Shown here in pieces: positions 34,975-44,835 of a stretch of DNA of 64,000 nucleotides; the stretch's first letter is position 1, and each line of letters starts with the position of its first letter. The notes under the pieces are model-generated. The model searched no databases. It had not been told where the DNA came from and saw only the letters and a list, made by a program, of their open reading frames with translations. The stretch is from Kaistia dalseonensis (GTDB taxonomy: Bacteria; Pseudomonadota; Alphaproteobacteria; Rhizobiales; Kaistiaceae), in NCBI RefSeq assembly GCF_030814715.1, contig NZ_JAUSVO010000001.1, forward strand, positions 1,240,001 through 1,304,000, given 5' to 3'. The translations under genes were made by a program, and so were the position numbers.

Positions 34975-35228
34975 AACGCGGAGCGGCTCATCACGGCCAC
35001 GCTATCATAGTATGTTTGATGGAGAATAGATTCAACCGGCCTGAGACACGCCCGCAGGAGCTACGCACAGCGCTCTCCAATCGGGCGGGTATCGCCGAAG
35101 CCGACGGAAGCGGCGAGACGAAATGGGAGTGTCCCCTGCGCCGCACATTCGTCGTATGTTTCTCAGCCGGACAGCAAGACAGCCTCGCAGGGGAACCCGC
35201 GAGGCTGCCTGGATGATTGAAGATCAGG

Positions 35229-35936
35229 TCAGCGGGCGCGCTGATTGAACAGGATCTTCTGCGCTTCCTTGTCATCGGCGAGGCTCAAGGGAGCGACCGG
35301 TGCCTTGACCGCCATGCCGCGCTGGACGCCGGGGCGCGCATTCATCGCGTCGATCCAGCGCTTCACATGCGGGAATTCCGACGTGTCGAACTGCTGGGTC
35401 TCCCAGCCAGCGGCCCAGCCGAAGATCGCCATATCGGCGATCGAATAGGCGCCGGCGACGAATTCATGGTTGGCGAGGCGGCGGTCGAGCACGCCATAGA
35501 GGCGGTGCGTCTCGTCCTGGTAGCGCTTGGTGGCGTAGGGAATGCGCTCGGGTGCATAGACCGAGAAATGGTTGCGCTGGCCGAGCATCGGGCCGAAGCC
35601 GGCCATCTGCCACATCAGCCATTCTTCGACGGCTACGCGCTCACGCTCGGCCGTCGGATAGAACTGGCCGAACTTGCGGCCAATATAGAGCAGGATCGCG
35701 CCGGATTCGAATACCGAGATCGGAGCGCCATCCGGACCTTCCGGATCGACGATCGCCGGCATCTTGTTGTTCGGCGAAATCTCGAGGAATTCCGGCTTGA
35801 ACTGGTCTCCCTTGCCGATGTTGATGAACTTCAGCTCATAGGGAAGACCGAGTTCCTCGAACAGGATCGTGATCTTCTTGCCGTTCGGCGTCGGCCAGAA
35901 ATAGAGATCGATCGGCTTGGTCTGCGTAACCGTCAT
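35229..35936 (-). CDS. glutathione S-transferase, Nu-class (YfcG/YghU-like)
   Basis: 235-aa glutathione transferase-fold protein. The N-terminal thioredoxin-like domain starts LYFWPTPNGKKITILFEELG, and the PNGxK phrase is typical of the Nu-class enzymes YfcG and YghU, which act as glutathione-dependent disulfide reductases or peroxidases. NNKMPAIVD supplies the cis-proline and FESGAILLYIG the glutathione gamma-glutamyl contact. A helical C-terminal domain follows with YSIADMAIFGW. It lies 50 bp from gatB on the same strand. Confidence 0.88.
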   Translation of the reverse strand: MTVTQTKPIDLYFWPTPNGKKITILFEELGLPYELKFINIGKGDQFKPEFLEISPNNKMPAIVDPEGPDGAPISVFESGAILLYIGRKFGQFYPTAERERVAVEEWLMWQMAGFGPMLGQRNHFSVYAPERIPYATKRYQDETHRLYGVLDRRLANHEFVAGAYSIADMAIFGWAAGWETQQFDTSEFPHVKRWIDAMNARPGVQRGMAVKAPVAPLSLADDKEAQKILFNQRAR

Positions 35937-35985
35937 GAGGCACCTTTGACTGAGGGAGACGAGTGAGAATTGGGCGATCGCGCGC

Positions 35986-37467
35986 TTATTCCAGGCCGAG
36001 CTTCTTCTTGAGGATGTCGTTGACGGCCTGCGGATTGGCCTTGCCGCCCGAGGCCTTCATGATCTGGCCGACAAACCAGCCGGCAAGCGTCGGCTTGAGC
36101 TTCACCTGCTCGACCTTGTCTGGATTGGCGGCGATGATGTCGTCGACGACCTTCTCGATCGCGCCGGTATCGGTCACCTGCTTCAGCCCGCGCGCCTCGA
36201 CGATGACCTTGGGGTCGCCGCCTTCGGTCCAGACGATCTCGAACAGGTCCTTGGCGATCTTGCCCGAGATAGTGCCATCGCTGATCAGGTCGACGATGCC
36301 GCCCAACTGATCGGCCGAGACCGGGCTCTCGCTGATGTCCTTGCCGTCCTTGTTGAGGCGTGCAGCGAGCTCCTGCGTCACCCAGTTCGCGGCAAGCTTG
36401 GCATCGCGCCCCTTGGCCACCGCCTCGTAGAAATCGGCCGTGTCCTTCTCCAGCACCAGGACGTGCGCGTCATAGGGCGAAAGACCGAGATCGGCGATGA
36501 AGCGTGCCTTCTTGGCGTCTGGCAGTTCCGGGAGATGGGCCGCGAGGTCGTCGACCCAGGCCTGGTCGAGCACCAGCGGCAGCAGGTCGGGATCGGGGAA
36601 GTAGCGGTAGTCATGCGCCTCTTCCTTGGAACGCATCGACCGGGTCTCGCCCTTATTGGCATCGAACAGACGCGTTTCCTGCGTGATCATGCCGCCATCC
36701 TCGATGATGCCGATCTGGCGCCGTGCCTCATAGTCGACCGCCTGGCCGACGAAGCGGATCGAGTTCACGTTCTTGATCTCGCAGCGCGTGCCGAGCGGGT
36801 CACCGGGCTTGCGCACGGAAACGTTGACGTCGGCGCGCATCGAGCCTTCATCCATATTGCCGTCGCAGGTGCCGAGATAGCGCACGATGGTTCTGAGCTT
36901 GGTCAGATAGGCCTTGGCCTCGTCGGCCGAGCGCAGATCCGGCTTCGACACGATCTCCATCAGCGCGACGCCCGAGCGGTTCAGGTCGACGAAGCTCATT
37001 GTGGGATGCTGGTCGTGCAGCGACTTGCCGGCATCCTGCTCCAGATGCAGGCGCTCGATGCCGACGGTCACGCTCTCGCCGCCGTCGAGATCGATCACGA
37101 TCTCGCCCTCGCCGACGATCGGCTGCTTGAACTGCGAGATCTGGTAGCCCTGCGGCAGATCCGGATAGAAATAGTTCTTCCGGTCGAAGACGCTGCGATT
37201 GTTGATGACGGCCTTGAGGCCGAGGCCGGTGCGCACAGCCTGGGCGACGCATTCGCGGTTGATCACCGGCAGCATGCCGGGCATGGCCGCATCGACGAGG
37301 CTGACATGCGAATTCGGCGCGCCACCAAACGCCGTCGAAGCGCCCGAGAAGAGCTTGGAATTGGAAAGCACCTGCGCGTGCACTTCCATGCCAATCACGA
37401 CCTCCCAATCCCCGGTTGCGCCCTTGATGAGCTTCTTGGGGTCGGCGGTGCGGACGATGGCGTTCAT
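35986..37467 (-). CDS. gatB: Asp-tRNA(Asn)/Glu-tRNA(Gln) amidotransferase subunit B
   Basis: 493-aa GatB, the tRNA-binding and kinase subunit that activates mischarged Glu-tRNA(Gln) or Asp-tRNA(Asn) for amidation. The N-terminal cradle domain begins [22 protein letters not shown], with [15 protein letters not shown] and [12 protein letters not shown] as further family signatures; the C-terminal YqeY-like tail (about residues 400-493) ends [18 protein letters not shown]. gatA and gatC are not in the window. The short alphaproteobacterial GltX at 40934 would supply the mischarged tRNA substrate in organisms lacking GlnRS. Confidence 0.97.
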   Translation of the reverse strand: MNAIVRTADPKKLIKGATGDWEVVIGMEVHAQVLSNSKLFSGASTAFGGAPNSHVSLVDAAMPGMLPVINRECVAQAVRTGLGLKAVINNRSVFDRKNYFYPDLPQGYQISQFKQPIVGEGEIVIDLDGGESVTVGIERLHLEQDAGKSLHDQHPTMSFVDLNRSGVALMEIVSKPDLRSADEAKAYLTKLRTIVRYLGTCDGNMDEGSMRADVNVSVRKPGDPLGTRCEIKNVNSIRFVGQAVDYEARRQIGIIEDGGMITQETRLFDANKGETRSMRSKEEAHDYRYFPDPDLLPLVLDQAWVDDLAAHLPELPDAKKARFIADLGLSPYDAHVLVLEKDTADFYEAVAKGRDAKLAANWVTQELAARLNKDGKDISESPVSADQLGGIVDLISDGTISGKIAKDLFEIVWTEGGDPKVIVEARGLKQVTDTGAIEKVVDDIIAANPDKVEQVKLKPTLAGWFVGQIMKASGGKANPQAVNDILKKKLGLE

Positions 37468-37583
37468 GGGCAGGCTCCGGATTTCATTCGTTCAACGGGT
37501 TAGTGCCTCACGCCCGGCTCTGCAAGATGTCACGCGTGAGGGCCGGCGCGCTGCCTGTGCCGCGCACCGGCACCTTCGGCGCT

Positions 37584-38093
37584 TCAGTCGAGATAATCCT
37601 TGCACTGCACGGCCGGCTTGTCGCCCCACGGCATGATCGGAACCGTCGAGATCGAGTTCTTCGGGCTGCCGTCGACGAGCTTGTCGGAATAGACGAGGTA
37701 GACCAGCACATTGCGCTTGGCATCGCAGCCGCGCACGATCTGCATCTTCTTGAACCAGAAGGAACGGCGCTGGCGGAACATCTCGTCGCCCTGCCCGACC
37801 TTGCCCTTGAAGGCGATCGGCCCGACCTGGCGACAGGCGAGCGAGATATCCGAGGTCTCTTCCGCGACGCCGAACATGCCGGAGACGCCCCCCTTCTCAG
37901 GGGCCGCGAAATGGCAGGCGACGCCATCAATGTCGGGATCGTCAATGCCGTAGACAGCGATCTTGTCGTTCGGCGTCACCCATTTGAACGTCGTCGATTC
38001 CTTGAAGATGAGATCGGGATCTTCGGCGAGTGCGGGTCCACCGAGGACCAGCATGGCGAAGGTGACGACCGAAGCAAGCAGACCAAGGCGCAT
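37584..38093 (-). CDS. creA: CreA family protein
   Basis: 169-aa exported protein of the CreA family, whose function is unknown. A signal peptide (MRLGLLASVVTFAMLVLGG, cleavage probably after ALA) precedes a conserved body containing FKWVTPNDKIAVYGIDDPDIDGVACH, QRRSFWFKKMQIVRGCDAKRNVLVYLVYSDKL and a C-terminal SISTVPI. Four cysteines in the mature part could form two disulfides. The ATG at 38093 is chosen because the signal peptide begins there. A 20-bp perfect palindrome lies about 70-90 bp upstream. Confidence 0.9.
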   Translation of the reverse strand: MRLGLLASVVTFAMLVLGGPALAEDPDLIFKESTTFKWVTPNDKIAVYGIDDPDIDGVACHFAAPEKGGVSGMFGVAEETSDISLACRQVGPIAFKGKVGQGDEMFRQRRSFWFKKMQIVRGCDAKRNVLVYLVYSDKLVDGSPKNSISTVPIMPWGDKPAVQCKDYLD

Positions 38094-38161
38094 GACGCTC
38101 TCCCGCGACCAATGATGGCCGCTATATAGGCGCGCCCGATGACGGCGCGAAGAGCACCGCC

Positions 38162-38181
38162 ATGAATGACCGGTCATTCAT
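38162..38181. promoter_or_regulatory. perfect 20-bp palindrome upstream of creA
   Basis: ATGAATGACCGGTCATTCAT reads identically on both strands with no spacer, so it is a dimer-binding DNA site rather than a hairpin terminator. The TGACCGGTCA core resembles operators of TetR-family repressors. It lies 69-88 bp upstream of the creA ATG and 13 bp beyond the MATE stop, so creA is the gene it could control. No regulator is encoded next to it. Confidence 0.65.
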
Positions 38182-38193
38182 TCCAGACCGCAG

Positions 38194-39618
38194 TCAGGAC
38201 GCCTCATAGGCGAGCCGCGGCGGCGTCTCGAGCCCGAGGCGCCCGCGCCTCAGCCAGCGGACCAGCATCAGCGTCGAGACGGTCGCGAGGCCGCTCGCAA
38301 GACCGATCCAGATGCCGATGCCGCCGAGCTTGAACCCGAAGCCGAGCAACACGCCGCTGCCGAGACCGACGCCCCAGAAGCCGATCGCCGCAAAGATCAT
38401 CGGCACCTTGGTGTCGTGCAATCCCCGCAGCATGCCCGACCCGATCGCCTGCGCGCCGTCGAACACCTGGAACAGCGCTGCAATGCCGAGGAAGGACACG
38501 CCGATGGCGACGACCTCCGCATTGGCCGGATCGAAGCGATCGATGAAGATCCCGATCAACTGCTCCGGAATGAAGAAGATCGTCAGCGCGGTGCAGCACA
38601 TGAAGCCGACGCCGAGCACGAACGGTGTCCAGCCGGCCCGGCGGATGCCCTCATGGTCGCGCGCGCCATAGGCAATGCCGACACGGACGGTCACGGCCTG
38701 GGAGAAGCCGAGCGGCACCATGAAGCAGAGCGCCGCGATCTGGATCGCGATCGCATGCGCCGCCACCGAAGCCTCGCTGATCAGACCCATCAGGAAGACG
38801 GCCGCGTTGAACACGGTCACCTCGAAGCCGACTGCGATGCCGATCGGCAGGCCGAGCTTCCAGAGGCCGACGAAGCGGGCCCAATCCGGCCGCCAGAAGC
38901 GGCCGAACAGATGATAGCGGCGAAAGCGACGATGGCGCATGCAGACGATCGCCATGCCGAGGAACATCACGGTGGAGGAAAGGCTGCTGCCGATACCGGC
39001 GCCGACGATGCCGAGCGCGGGAAAGCCGAACTTTCCGAAGACGAGCACCCAGACCGCCAGCGCGTTGAGCGCAACCCCGATCACGCCGACGACGACCGAC
39101 CAGATCGGCTGCTCCAGCGCGGCCACGAAAGCCCTCAGCACCAGATACCAGAGGAAGGGCAGCATCGCCCATTGCAGGCCACGCATGTAATGCGCGGCGA
39201 TGCTGGCGAGTTCGGGCTCCTGCCCGATGGCGATCAGGATCGGCTCGGTGTTCCAGAGGATGATCCAGAACGGGATCACCAGCGCCACGGCGGCCCAGAG
39301 CCCCTGCCGCACTGTGCGACGGACGTCGCGCACCGAGTGCTTCTTGCGGCCGATCTCCCGCGCGATCATGGGCGAGACGGCCGAGACGAGACCAATGCCG
39401 AAGATCAGCAGTGCGAAATAGAGATTGGTGCCGAGCGCGCCGGCGGCCAGCATGCGTGAGCCGAGCCAGCCGATCATGATGACGTCGGTGACGTTGATGA
39501 GGGTCTGGGCGAGATTGGTCAGGATCAGCGGAAGGGCGAGCGCAATGGTAGCGCGCGCCTCCTCGGCCCAGGGCCTGATCGGCGCATCGTCATGGGCGGC
39601 GATGTCACGTGCGGTCAT
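38194..39618 (-). CDS. MATE-family efflux transporter (NorM-like)
   Basis: 474-aa multidrug and toxin extrusion transporter exchanging cationic compounds for Na+ or H+. Twelve hydrophobic segments occur in two similar halves; LALPLILTNLAQTLINVTDVIMIGWLG opens the first as in NorM, and FDGAQAIGSGMLRGLHDTKVPM lies in the second. The ATG at 39618 removes an arginine-rich upstream extension that is open in frame. Confidence 0.92.
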   Translation of the reverse strand: MTARDIAAHDDAPIRPWAEEARATIALALPLILTNLAQTLINVTDVIMIGWLGSRMLAAGALGTNLYFALLIFGIGLVSAVSPMIAREIGRKKHSVRDVRRTVRQGLWAAVALVIPFWIILWNTEPILIAIGQEPELASIAAHYMRGLQWAMLPFLWYLVLRAFVAALEQPIWSVVVGVIGVALNALAVWVLVFGKFGFPALGIVGAGIGSSLSSTVMFLGMAIVCMRHRRFRRYHLFGRFWRPDWARFVGLWKLGLPIGIAVGFEVTVFNAAVFLMGLISEASVAAHAIAIQIAALCFMVPLGFSQAVTVRVGIAYGARDHEGIRRAGWTPFVLGVGFMCCTALTIFFIPEQLIGIFIDRFDPANAEVVAIGVSFLGIAALFQVFDGAQAIGSGMLRGLHDTKVPMIFAAIGFWGVGLGSGVLLGFGFKLGGIGIWIGLASGLATVSTLMLVRWLRRGRLGLETPPRLAYEAS

Positions 39619-39882
39619 GGAAATCGAACTCTCGGACGGGCCGCGGGGACATGCCCGCCGGCCGATTGAGCGCCCAATAGGCATATTGCCTCTGGAATGG
39701 CCACCAAAACATCGTGATGGCTGCGATCAGGCCCGTGAATGAATTCACAAGATCGTCAGTCCTGGGGGAGACTTCCGCCTTTGGGACGCCCTGCGGATGA
39801 CCGCCGGGCACAATCATGCTAGGACCAACATGATTAAGGTCGATTTCTCGGTTGCGACCGGGGCCGTGATAGAGACCATAAA

Positions 39883-41001
39883 ATGAGCGTCGATAGAGTA
39901 TTCTTGCGTGTCGCCATCGCGGCGATGTTTCTGGGCATGGGCGGCGGTCTGGCCGAGGCTGCGTCGGCGGTCTGCAACAGCCTGGAATCACGCCTTTCTT
40001 CCCTGCAGCGTGGCCAGAGCGGCGGCGCCGGGCAGGCTGCCGCGCTCGATGGCGCGCTGAACCGCCAGCGCGCGGAGCTCAATGCGGCCAATGCGCAGGC
40101 GCGCAATGCCGGCTGCCGCGGCTTCCTGATCTTCAAGTCCAAGGCCGGCCCGGAATGCGCTTCGATCAACAAGAACATCGCGCGCATGGAAGGCAATCTG
40201 GCCAAGCTGCAGGGCCAGCGCGGTCGTGTGAACTACGATCCGGCGAGCAGCAACCGCCAGCGGTCGGAGTTGCTGCAGCAGCTCGGCGCCAATAATTGCG
40301 GTCCGCAATATGCGGCCTATGCCAACAGCCGCCCGCGCAATCTGCTCGACATGATCTTCAACCCGAATGGCAACGTCTACGCGCCGCAAGCGCCGCAGGG
40401 CGAGGTGGCTCGCATCGACCAGGGTGGCCTGACAGAACCCGGCGACAATACAGGCGGCTATGATCGCGGCTTCGGCGGCGGCAAGTATCGTACGCTCTGC
40501 GTGCGCACCTGCGACGGCTATTATTTCCCGATCAGCTTCTCGACCACCCGGGCCGGCTTCGCGACCGACGAGCAGATCTGCCGTCAGATGTGCCCCGGCA
40601 CCGACGTTGCGCTCTATGCCCACCGTAATCCCGGGCAGGACAGCCGCCAGGCGCTCTCGACCACCGACACGACACCCTATAGCGAACTGCCAACCGCCTT
40701 CGCCTATCGCACCAGCTTCAATCCGATCTGCACCTGCGGCAAGCCTCAGGCGCTCGACAGCGTCGCGGGCGGCTATTCTCCGGCGGCGATCGGACCCTTC
40801 GCGTCCAATCTCGCGCCCGTTCCCGTCTCCGCGCCTTCGCTCGGCGAAGATCCGGAAACACTCGCCAACCGCGCCGGCAATCTGAGCCCTGTCGATATCG
40901 GCAAGCCGAACGTGGCGACGCCGGTCGCCGGCCTTACTCCGCTGCCGCCGCGGAGCGGAGCCGCTCGCCGAGTCGGTCCATCGTATTTCTACGCCCAATG
41001 A
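39883..41001 (+). CDS. DUF2865 envelope protein
   Basis: 372-aa secreted or envelope protein of the DUF2865 family found in Hyphomicrobiales; function unknown. A signal peptide ([20 protein letters not shown], cleavage after AEA) is followed by an Ala/Gln/Arg-rich helical region (about residues 30-135) and the conserved cysteine-rich core [20 protein letters not shown] through [15 protein letters not shown], then a Pro-rich tail. Its 3' end overlaps the opposite-strand gltX by 68 bp, so the last 22 residues share DNA with the gltX end. Confidence 0.9.
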   Translation: MSVDRVFLRVAIAAMFLGMGGGLAEAASAVCNSLESRLSSLQRGQSGGAGQAAALDGALNRQRAELNAANAQARNAGCRGFLIFKSKAGPECASINKNIARMEGNLAKLQGQRGRVNYDPASSNRQRSELLQQLGANNCGPQYAAYANSRPRNLLDMIFNPNGNVYAPQAPQGEVARIDQGGLTEPGDNTGGYDRGFGGGKYRTLCVRTCDGYYFPISFSTTRAGFATDEQICRQMCPGTDVALYAHRNPGQDSRQALSTTDTTPYSELPTAFAYRTSFNPICTCGKPQALDSVAGGYSPAAIGPFASNLAPVPVSAPSLGEDPETLANRAGNLSPVDIGKPNVATPVAGLTPLPPRSGAARRVGPSYFYAQ

Positions 41002-42334
41002 GCGGCAGCAGCGCGGCGAGCTCCGGCCCGTGATCGAGGCCCGTTAGCGCCAGCCTCAGCGGCATGAACAGCGCCCTGCCCTTGCGACCGGTCGCCGCCT
41101 TGATCGCGTCGGTCCAGCGCTTCCACGTCTCGCCGTCGAACGGCTCCTCGGGCAGCAGTTCGATCGCGGCCGCGAGGAGCGGCGCGTCGCCAGCGTCCGC
41201 CGGCGCCATCTCGACGAGCGGCCCGGTCACAACCTGCCACCAGCCGCGCGCGTCGGCGAGCTTCACGATGTTGGCGCGCGCAATATTCCAGAACGCTTCA
41301 CCGCCGCCGACACCCATTGCTCCCAAACGGTCGGCCACCGCGGCAAATCCCGTTGCGTGCAACAGCTTGGCGTTGAGCCCGTCCAGATCCGCCGGGTCGA
41401 AACGGGCCGGGGACTTCGAGACCATGGAGAGATCGACCGTCTCGGCCAGCGTTACGAGATCCGGCACGGCCTCGACAGGCGCGGACGTGCCGATCAGCAC
41501 GGCGAGCGAGGCAACTGCCATCGGCTCATAGCCCGCCTCGGCGAGCGAGCCGAGCGACAAGGCGCCCGTACGCTTCGAAAGCCCCTCTCCGCTCGCCGTG
41601 GTCAAGGTGTTGTGGTGGCCGAAGACGGGCACGAAATCCGAAAGCGCCTGGAAGATCTGGATCTGGACGCCGGTATTGGTGACATGATCATCGCCGCGGA
41701 TGACATGCGTCACGCCCATGTCGACATCGTCGACGACCGAAGGCAGCGTGTAGAGGTAGGAGCCGTCCTCGCGGACCAGCACCGGATCGGAGAGCGAGCC
41801 GATATCGACGCTCTCATGGCCGCGCACCAGATCGTCCCAGGTCACATGGCCGGCCGTCTCGTCGAGCTTGAAGCGCCAATGCGGCTTGCGTCCTTCAGCC
41901 TCCAGCGCCGCCTTCTCGGCATCGCTGAGCCGCAGGCCGGCGCGGTCATAGATCGGCGGCAGCCCGCGCGCCATCTGGCGCTTGCGACGGCGGTCGAGCT
42001 CGTCCGCCGTCTCGTAGCAGGCATAGAGCCGGCCAGCCTGCTTAAGCCGGAGCACGGCCGCATCATAGGCAGCGGTCCGCAGCGACTGGCGCTCGAAGCG
42101 ATGCGGCTTGATGCCGAGCCAGTCTATGTCGCGCAGGATCGCGTCGGCATAGTCCTCCCGCGAGCGCTCGCGATCGGTATCGTCGAGCCGCAGGATGAAG
42201 CTGCCGCCATGGCGGAGTGCGAACAGCCAGTTGAACAGGGCCGGACGCGCATTGCCGATATGGAGATAGCCGGTCGGCGACGGGGCGAAACGGACGGTGA
42301 CGGATGAGTGGGGCGTGGCGGCTGAATGGGACAT
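40934..42334 (-). CDS. gltX: glutamate-tRNA ligase, short alphaproteobacterial type
   Basis: 466-aa class I glutamyl-tRNA synthetase. The HIGH-box reads [10 protein letters not shown] and the KMSKS loop [30 protein letters not shown] and [14 protein letters not shown] lie between. The protein is shorter than typical GltX, mainly in the C-terminal anticodon domain. Hyphomicrobiales often carry two gltX genes; which one this is (Glu-specific or tRNA(Gln)-mischarging) cannot be settled from sequence reading. The ATG at 42334 gives a normal start just before the Rossmann fold. Confidence 0.94.
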   Translation of the reverse strand: MSHSAATPHSSVTVRFAPSPTGYLHIGNARPALFNWLFALRHGGSFILRLDDTDRERSREDYADAILRDIDWLGIKPHRFERQSLRTAAYDAAVLRLKQAGRLYACYETADELDRRRKRQMARGLPPIYDRAGLRLSDAEKAALEAEGRKPHWRFKLDETAGHVTWDDLVRGHESVDIGSLSDPVLVREDGSYLYTLPSVVDDVDMGVTHVIRGDDHVTNTGVQIQIFQALSDFVPVFGHHNTLTTASGEGLSKRTGALSLGSLAEAGYEPMAVASLAVLIGTSAPVEAVPDLVTLAETVDLSMVSKSPARFDPADLDGLNAKLLHATGFAAVADRLGAMGVGGGEAFWNIARANIVKLADARGWWQVVTGPLVEMAPADAGDAPLLAAAIELLPEEPFDGETWKRWTDAIKAATGRKGRALFMPLRLALTGLDHGPELAALLPLIGRRNTMDRLGERLRSAAAAE

Positions 42335-42376
42335 GGCGAGCGGTTTAGCGCGCGGCCACCAGCCACGCAATCAAGC

Positions 42377-43465
42377 CTAGCGCACGATCGTGATCTTCTC
42401 GGCGGCGCGCGTGATGCCGGTGTAGAGCCAGCGGTCACGATGCTCGCGAAAAGCGTAGCTCTCGTCGAAAAGGACGAGGTCATCCCATTGCGAACCCTGC
42501 GACTTGTGCACGGTCAGCGCATAGCCATAGTCGAACTCGTCCGAATTGCGCCGCTGCGGATAGGAAAGATCCTCGCCGCCATTTTCGAAGAAGTTCGGAT
42601 GGACGGCGACCTTGACGGTCTTGCCGCCCTCCTCGGGCCCGACACTCAGGCGCAACAGGCTCTTGCGCGGCGCGCCGAGCGCCGAGACCACCCAGGTTCC
42701 GCCATTGAGCAGGCCCTTCTGCTTGTCGTTCCTGAGGCAGACGAGCTTGTCGCCGACAGCCGGCATTGGGCTGAGCAGTCCCTTCAGTTCGCGAATGCGC
42801 TGGTTGTAGAGCCTGCGGGTCTTGTTGGTGCCGACGAGGACCTGATCGGCGGAGAGGATCTGCGCGGCGTCGATCTCCTTCCGCGAGATCACACGGCTTT
42901 CGCCATGCTCGCCATAGTCGATCGTCTCGCCGGCGCGGACCTGCATGGAGAGGCGGATGATCGGATTGTCCTGCGCCTGGCGGTGAACTTCGGTCAGCAT
43001 GTGGTCGGGCGGCGCCTCGGTGAAGAAGCCCCCGCCCTTGACTGGCGGAAGCTGCGCTGGATCGCCGAGCACCAGCACGGGCGTGCCGAAGGAAAGCAGA
43101 TCGCGGCCAAGGTCTTCATCCACCATCGAGCATTCGTCGATGATGATCAGTTCCGCTTTCGATGCCGCACTCTCATGGTTGATGGCAAAGACCGGCTGCT
43201 CGTCATCCTCACCGGCGCGCGGCCGATAGATGAGGCTGTGGATCGTGCCCGCCCCCTCACAGCCCTTGGAACGCAGGACATGCGCCGCCTTGCCGGTGAA
43301 GGCCGCAAAGGCCACGGTGCCGTCAATATCCGCCGCTATATGCTTGGCGAGCGTCGTCTTGCCGGTGCCGGCATAGCCGAACAGGCGAAAGACCGGCGAA
43401 TCGCCGCGTCGCAGCCACGACGCTACGGCACTCAAGGCGTCTTCCTGTTGGGGCGACCAGCGCAT
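42377..43465 (-). CDS. RecD-like ATP-dependent DNA helicase
   Basis: 362-aa superfamily 1B helicase, a short RecD/TraA-type protein. Walker A GYAGTGKTTLAKHI, motif Ia AFTGKAAHVL, Walker B ELIIIDECSMVDEDLG, motif III VLVLGDPAQLPPV, motif V YALTVHKSQGSQWDDLVLFDES and motif VI RWLYTGITRAAEKI are all intact. RecB/RecC homologues are not adjacent, so it acts alone or with unknown partners. The ATG at 43465 directly precedes the RWSPQQEDAL start typical of the family. It is 42 bp from gltX on the same strand. Confidence 0.92.
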   Translation of the reverse strand: MRWSPQQEDALSAVASWLRRGDSPVFRLFGYAGTGKTTLAKHIAADIDGTVAFAAFTGKAAHVLRSKGCEGAGTIHSLIYRPRAGEDDEQPVFAINHESAASKAELIIIDECSMVDEDLGRDLLSFGTPVLVLGDPAQLPPVKGGGFFTEAPPDHMLTEVHRQAQDNPIIRLSMQVRAGETIDYGEHGESRVISRKEIDAAQILSADQVLVGTNKTRRLYNQRIRELKGLLSPMPAVGDKLVCLRNDKQKGLLNGGTWVVSALGAPRKSLLRLSVGPEEGGKTVKVAVHPNFFENGGEDLSYPQRRNSDEFDYGYALTVHKSQGSQWDDLVLFDESYAFREHRDRWLYTGITRAAEKITIVR

Positions 43466-43856
43466 GGGTTCTCCTGACGAGTGATCCGCTCCTGATAGCC
43501 GATTCACGGCATGTGGCAGAAGCCCGACGGCAGTGATCTCGTGACATTTGAGCAACAGTCACGATGCTTGAATGCAACATGAGCCAAAAAGTCTTTGCGT
43601 GCCTTGGTTTCGGCCAATCTCGGCCGCAGAGAGACATGATCGAAGAATGAGACGTTTGCAGCCTCGATGATTGATCTGTCCTGTGGCGGAATTGTCATTG
43701 CGGCGACGGTGGAAAGCAATCAGTAAGGATGCATGTCATTTATTGGAGCAAGCGCCGTGGCGACCCGGCGAATCAGTTGGCCTTCTGGGCCGACTCGCTG
43801 GTGATGTCATTGTATTCTCTCAATTCTTCCCCACTTCGTGCTGAAAGGGACAGGCT
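43466..43856. other. intergenic region
   Basis: 390 bp between the helicase start and the L,D-transpeptidase start (divergent), expected to hold both promoters. Short open frames exist (for example a 71-codon minus-strand frame at 43504-43719) but lack a ribosome-binding site and normal codon use. No RNA structure recognised. Confidence 0.4.
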
Positions 43857-44666
43857 TTGAACGAACCGAAGCCTCTGAAGACGACTGGCAAGCTCAGCCG
43901 TCGTGCATTTGTGATCGGCATGCCTGCCCTGCTCGCTGCCTGCCAGACCTCCCAGACCACCGCGCCCGGCATCGCCGCGGCCAGCCAACCCGCATTCATC
44001 GATCAGGGCTTTGCCCAGATGTATGCCGCCATCGATACGGAGCCCTTCCCGGTTCCCGCGGTCGACGTCTCCAAGATGGATCCGCAGTTCCTGCGTCAGG
44101 TGGTGTCGATACCGGCTGGAATGCAAGCCGAGCCCGGCACAATCGTCATCGATCCGCCGAACCATTTCCTCTATCTCGTCTTCGAGAACGGGACCGCCAT
44201 CCGCTACGGCGTCGGCGTCGGCCGCCAGGGCTTTGCATGGTCGGGTGACGCCTCGATCCAGGCGAAGCGTGAATGGCCGAAATGGCATCCGCCCAAGGAA
44301 ATGATGGCCCGCGACCCGGAAGCGGCGAAGTGGCCCGACGGCATGCCCGGTGGCCCCGGCAACCCGCTTGGCGCCCGCGCCATGTATCTCTACCAGGGCA
44401 AGGTCGACACGCTCTATCGCATCCATGGCACGACGCAGCCCTGGTCGATCGGCAAGTCGCTCTCCTCGGGTTGTATCCGCCTGATCAACCAGGACATCAT
44501 CGACCTCTACAGCCGCGTTCCGATCGGCACACGGGTGACAGTGCTCGGCAATGTCGAGCCGGATCCGGTCGCCGTCTATCAGAGCCATGGCGGCGCGGTC
44601 CCGGACCCCGTCGTGCCGCGCACATCGTCCAATACGACGATGCCGTCCGGTGGCGCCAACGGCTGA
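43857..44666 (+). CDS. L,D-transpeptidase (YkuD domain), lipoprotein-type export signal
   Basis: 269-aa peptidoglycan cross-linking or remodelling enzyme. The YkuD active site HGTTQPWSIGKSLSSGCIRLIN has its catalytic cysteine and histidine. The N-terminus carries a twin-arginine-like SRRAF motif followed by a lipobox (PALLAAC, Cys about residue 28), so it is probably exported and lipid-anchored. The start is a TTG at 43857 preceded by AAAGGGACAGG; no ATG in frame precedes the signal sequence. Alphaproteobacterial cell walls often contain many 3-3 cross-links, consistent with many such enzymes. A strong terminator follows. Confidence 0.92.
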   Translation: MNEPKPLKTTGKLSRRAFVIGMPALLAACQTSQTTAPGIAAASQPAFIDQGFAQMYAAIDTEPFPVPAVDVSKMDPQFLRQVVSIPAGMQAEPGTIVIDPPNHFLYLVFENGTAIRYGVGVGRQGFAWSGDASIQAKREWPKWHPPKEMMARDPEAAKWPDGMPGGPGNPLGARAMYLYQGKVDTLYRIHGTTQPWSIGKSLSSGCIRLINQDIIDLYSRVPIGTRVTVLGNVEPDPVAVYQSHGGAVPDPVVPRTSSNTTMPSGGANG

Positions 44667-44692
44667 TCGCCGCGCCCATCCAACGATTGATC

Positions 44693-44720
44693 AAGGCCCT
44701 CTTCGGAGGGCCTTTTTCTT
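44693..44720 (+). terminator. intrinsic terminator after the L,D-transpeptidase gene
   Basis: Perfect 9-bp stem AAGGCCCTC/GAGGGCCTT with a TTCG tetraloop, followed by a T-rich run to 44720. This is a textbook rho-independent terminator, 27 bp past the stop codon. Confidence 0.92.
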
Positions 44721-44835
44721 TTCGGGTATCCCTGCCTGGAAAAGACGCGGCGCAGCCGGGATTTGCGGTTGAACAGTCGGGGCGTTGCCTCCACTTTCGA
44801 GGGGCCCTCGATCCACCCGAACCGAAAGCTGATAC

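Noticed and set aside
43504-43719. 71-codon frame between helicase and L,D-transpeptidase genes
   Set aside because: Codon use unlike neighbours, no ribosome-binding site and no recognisable domain.
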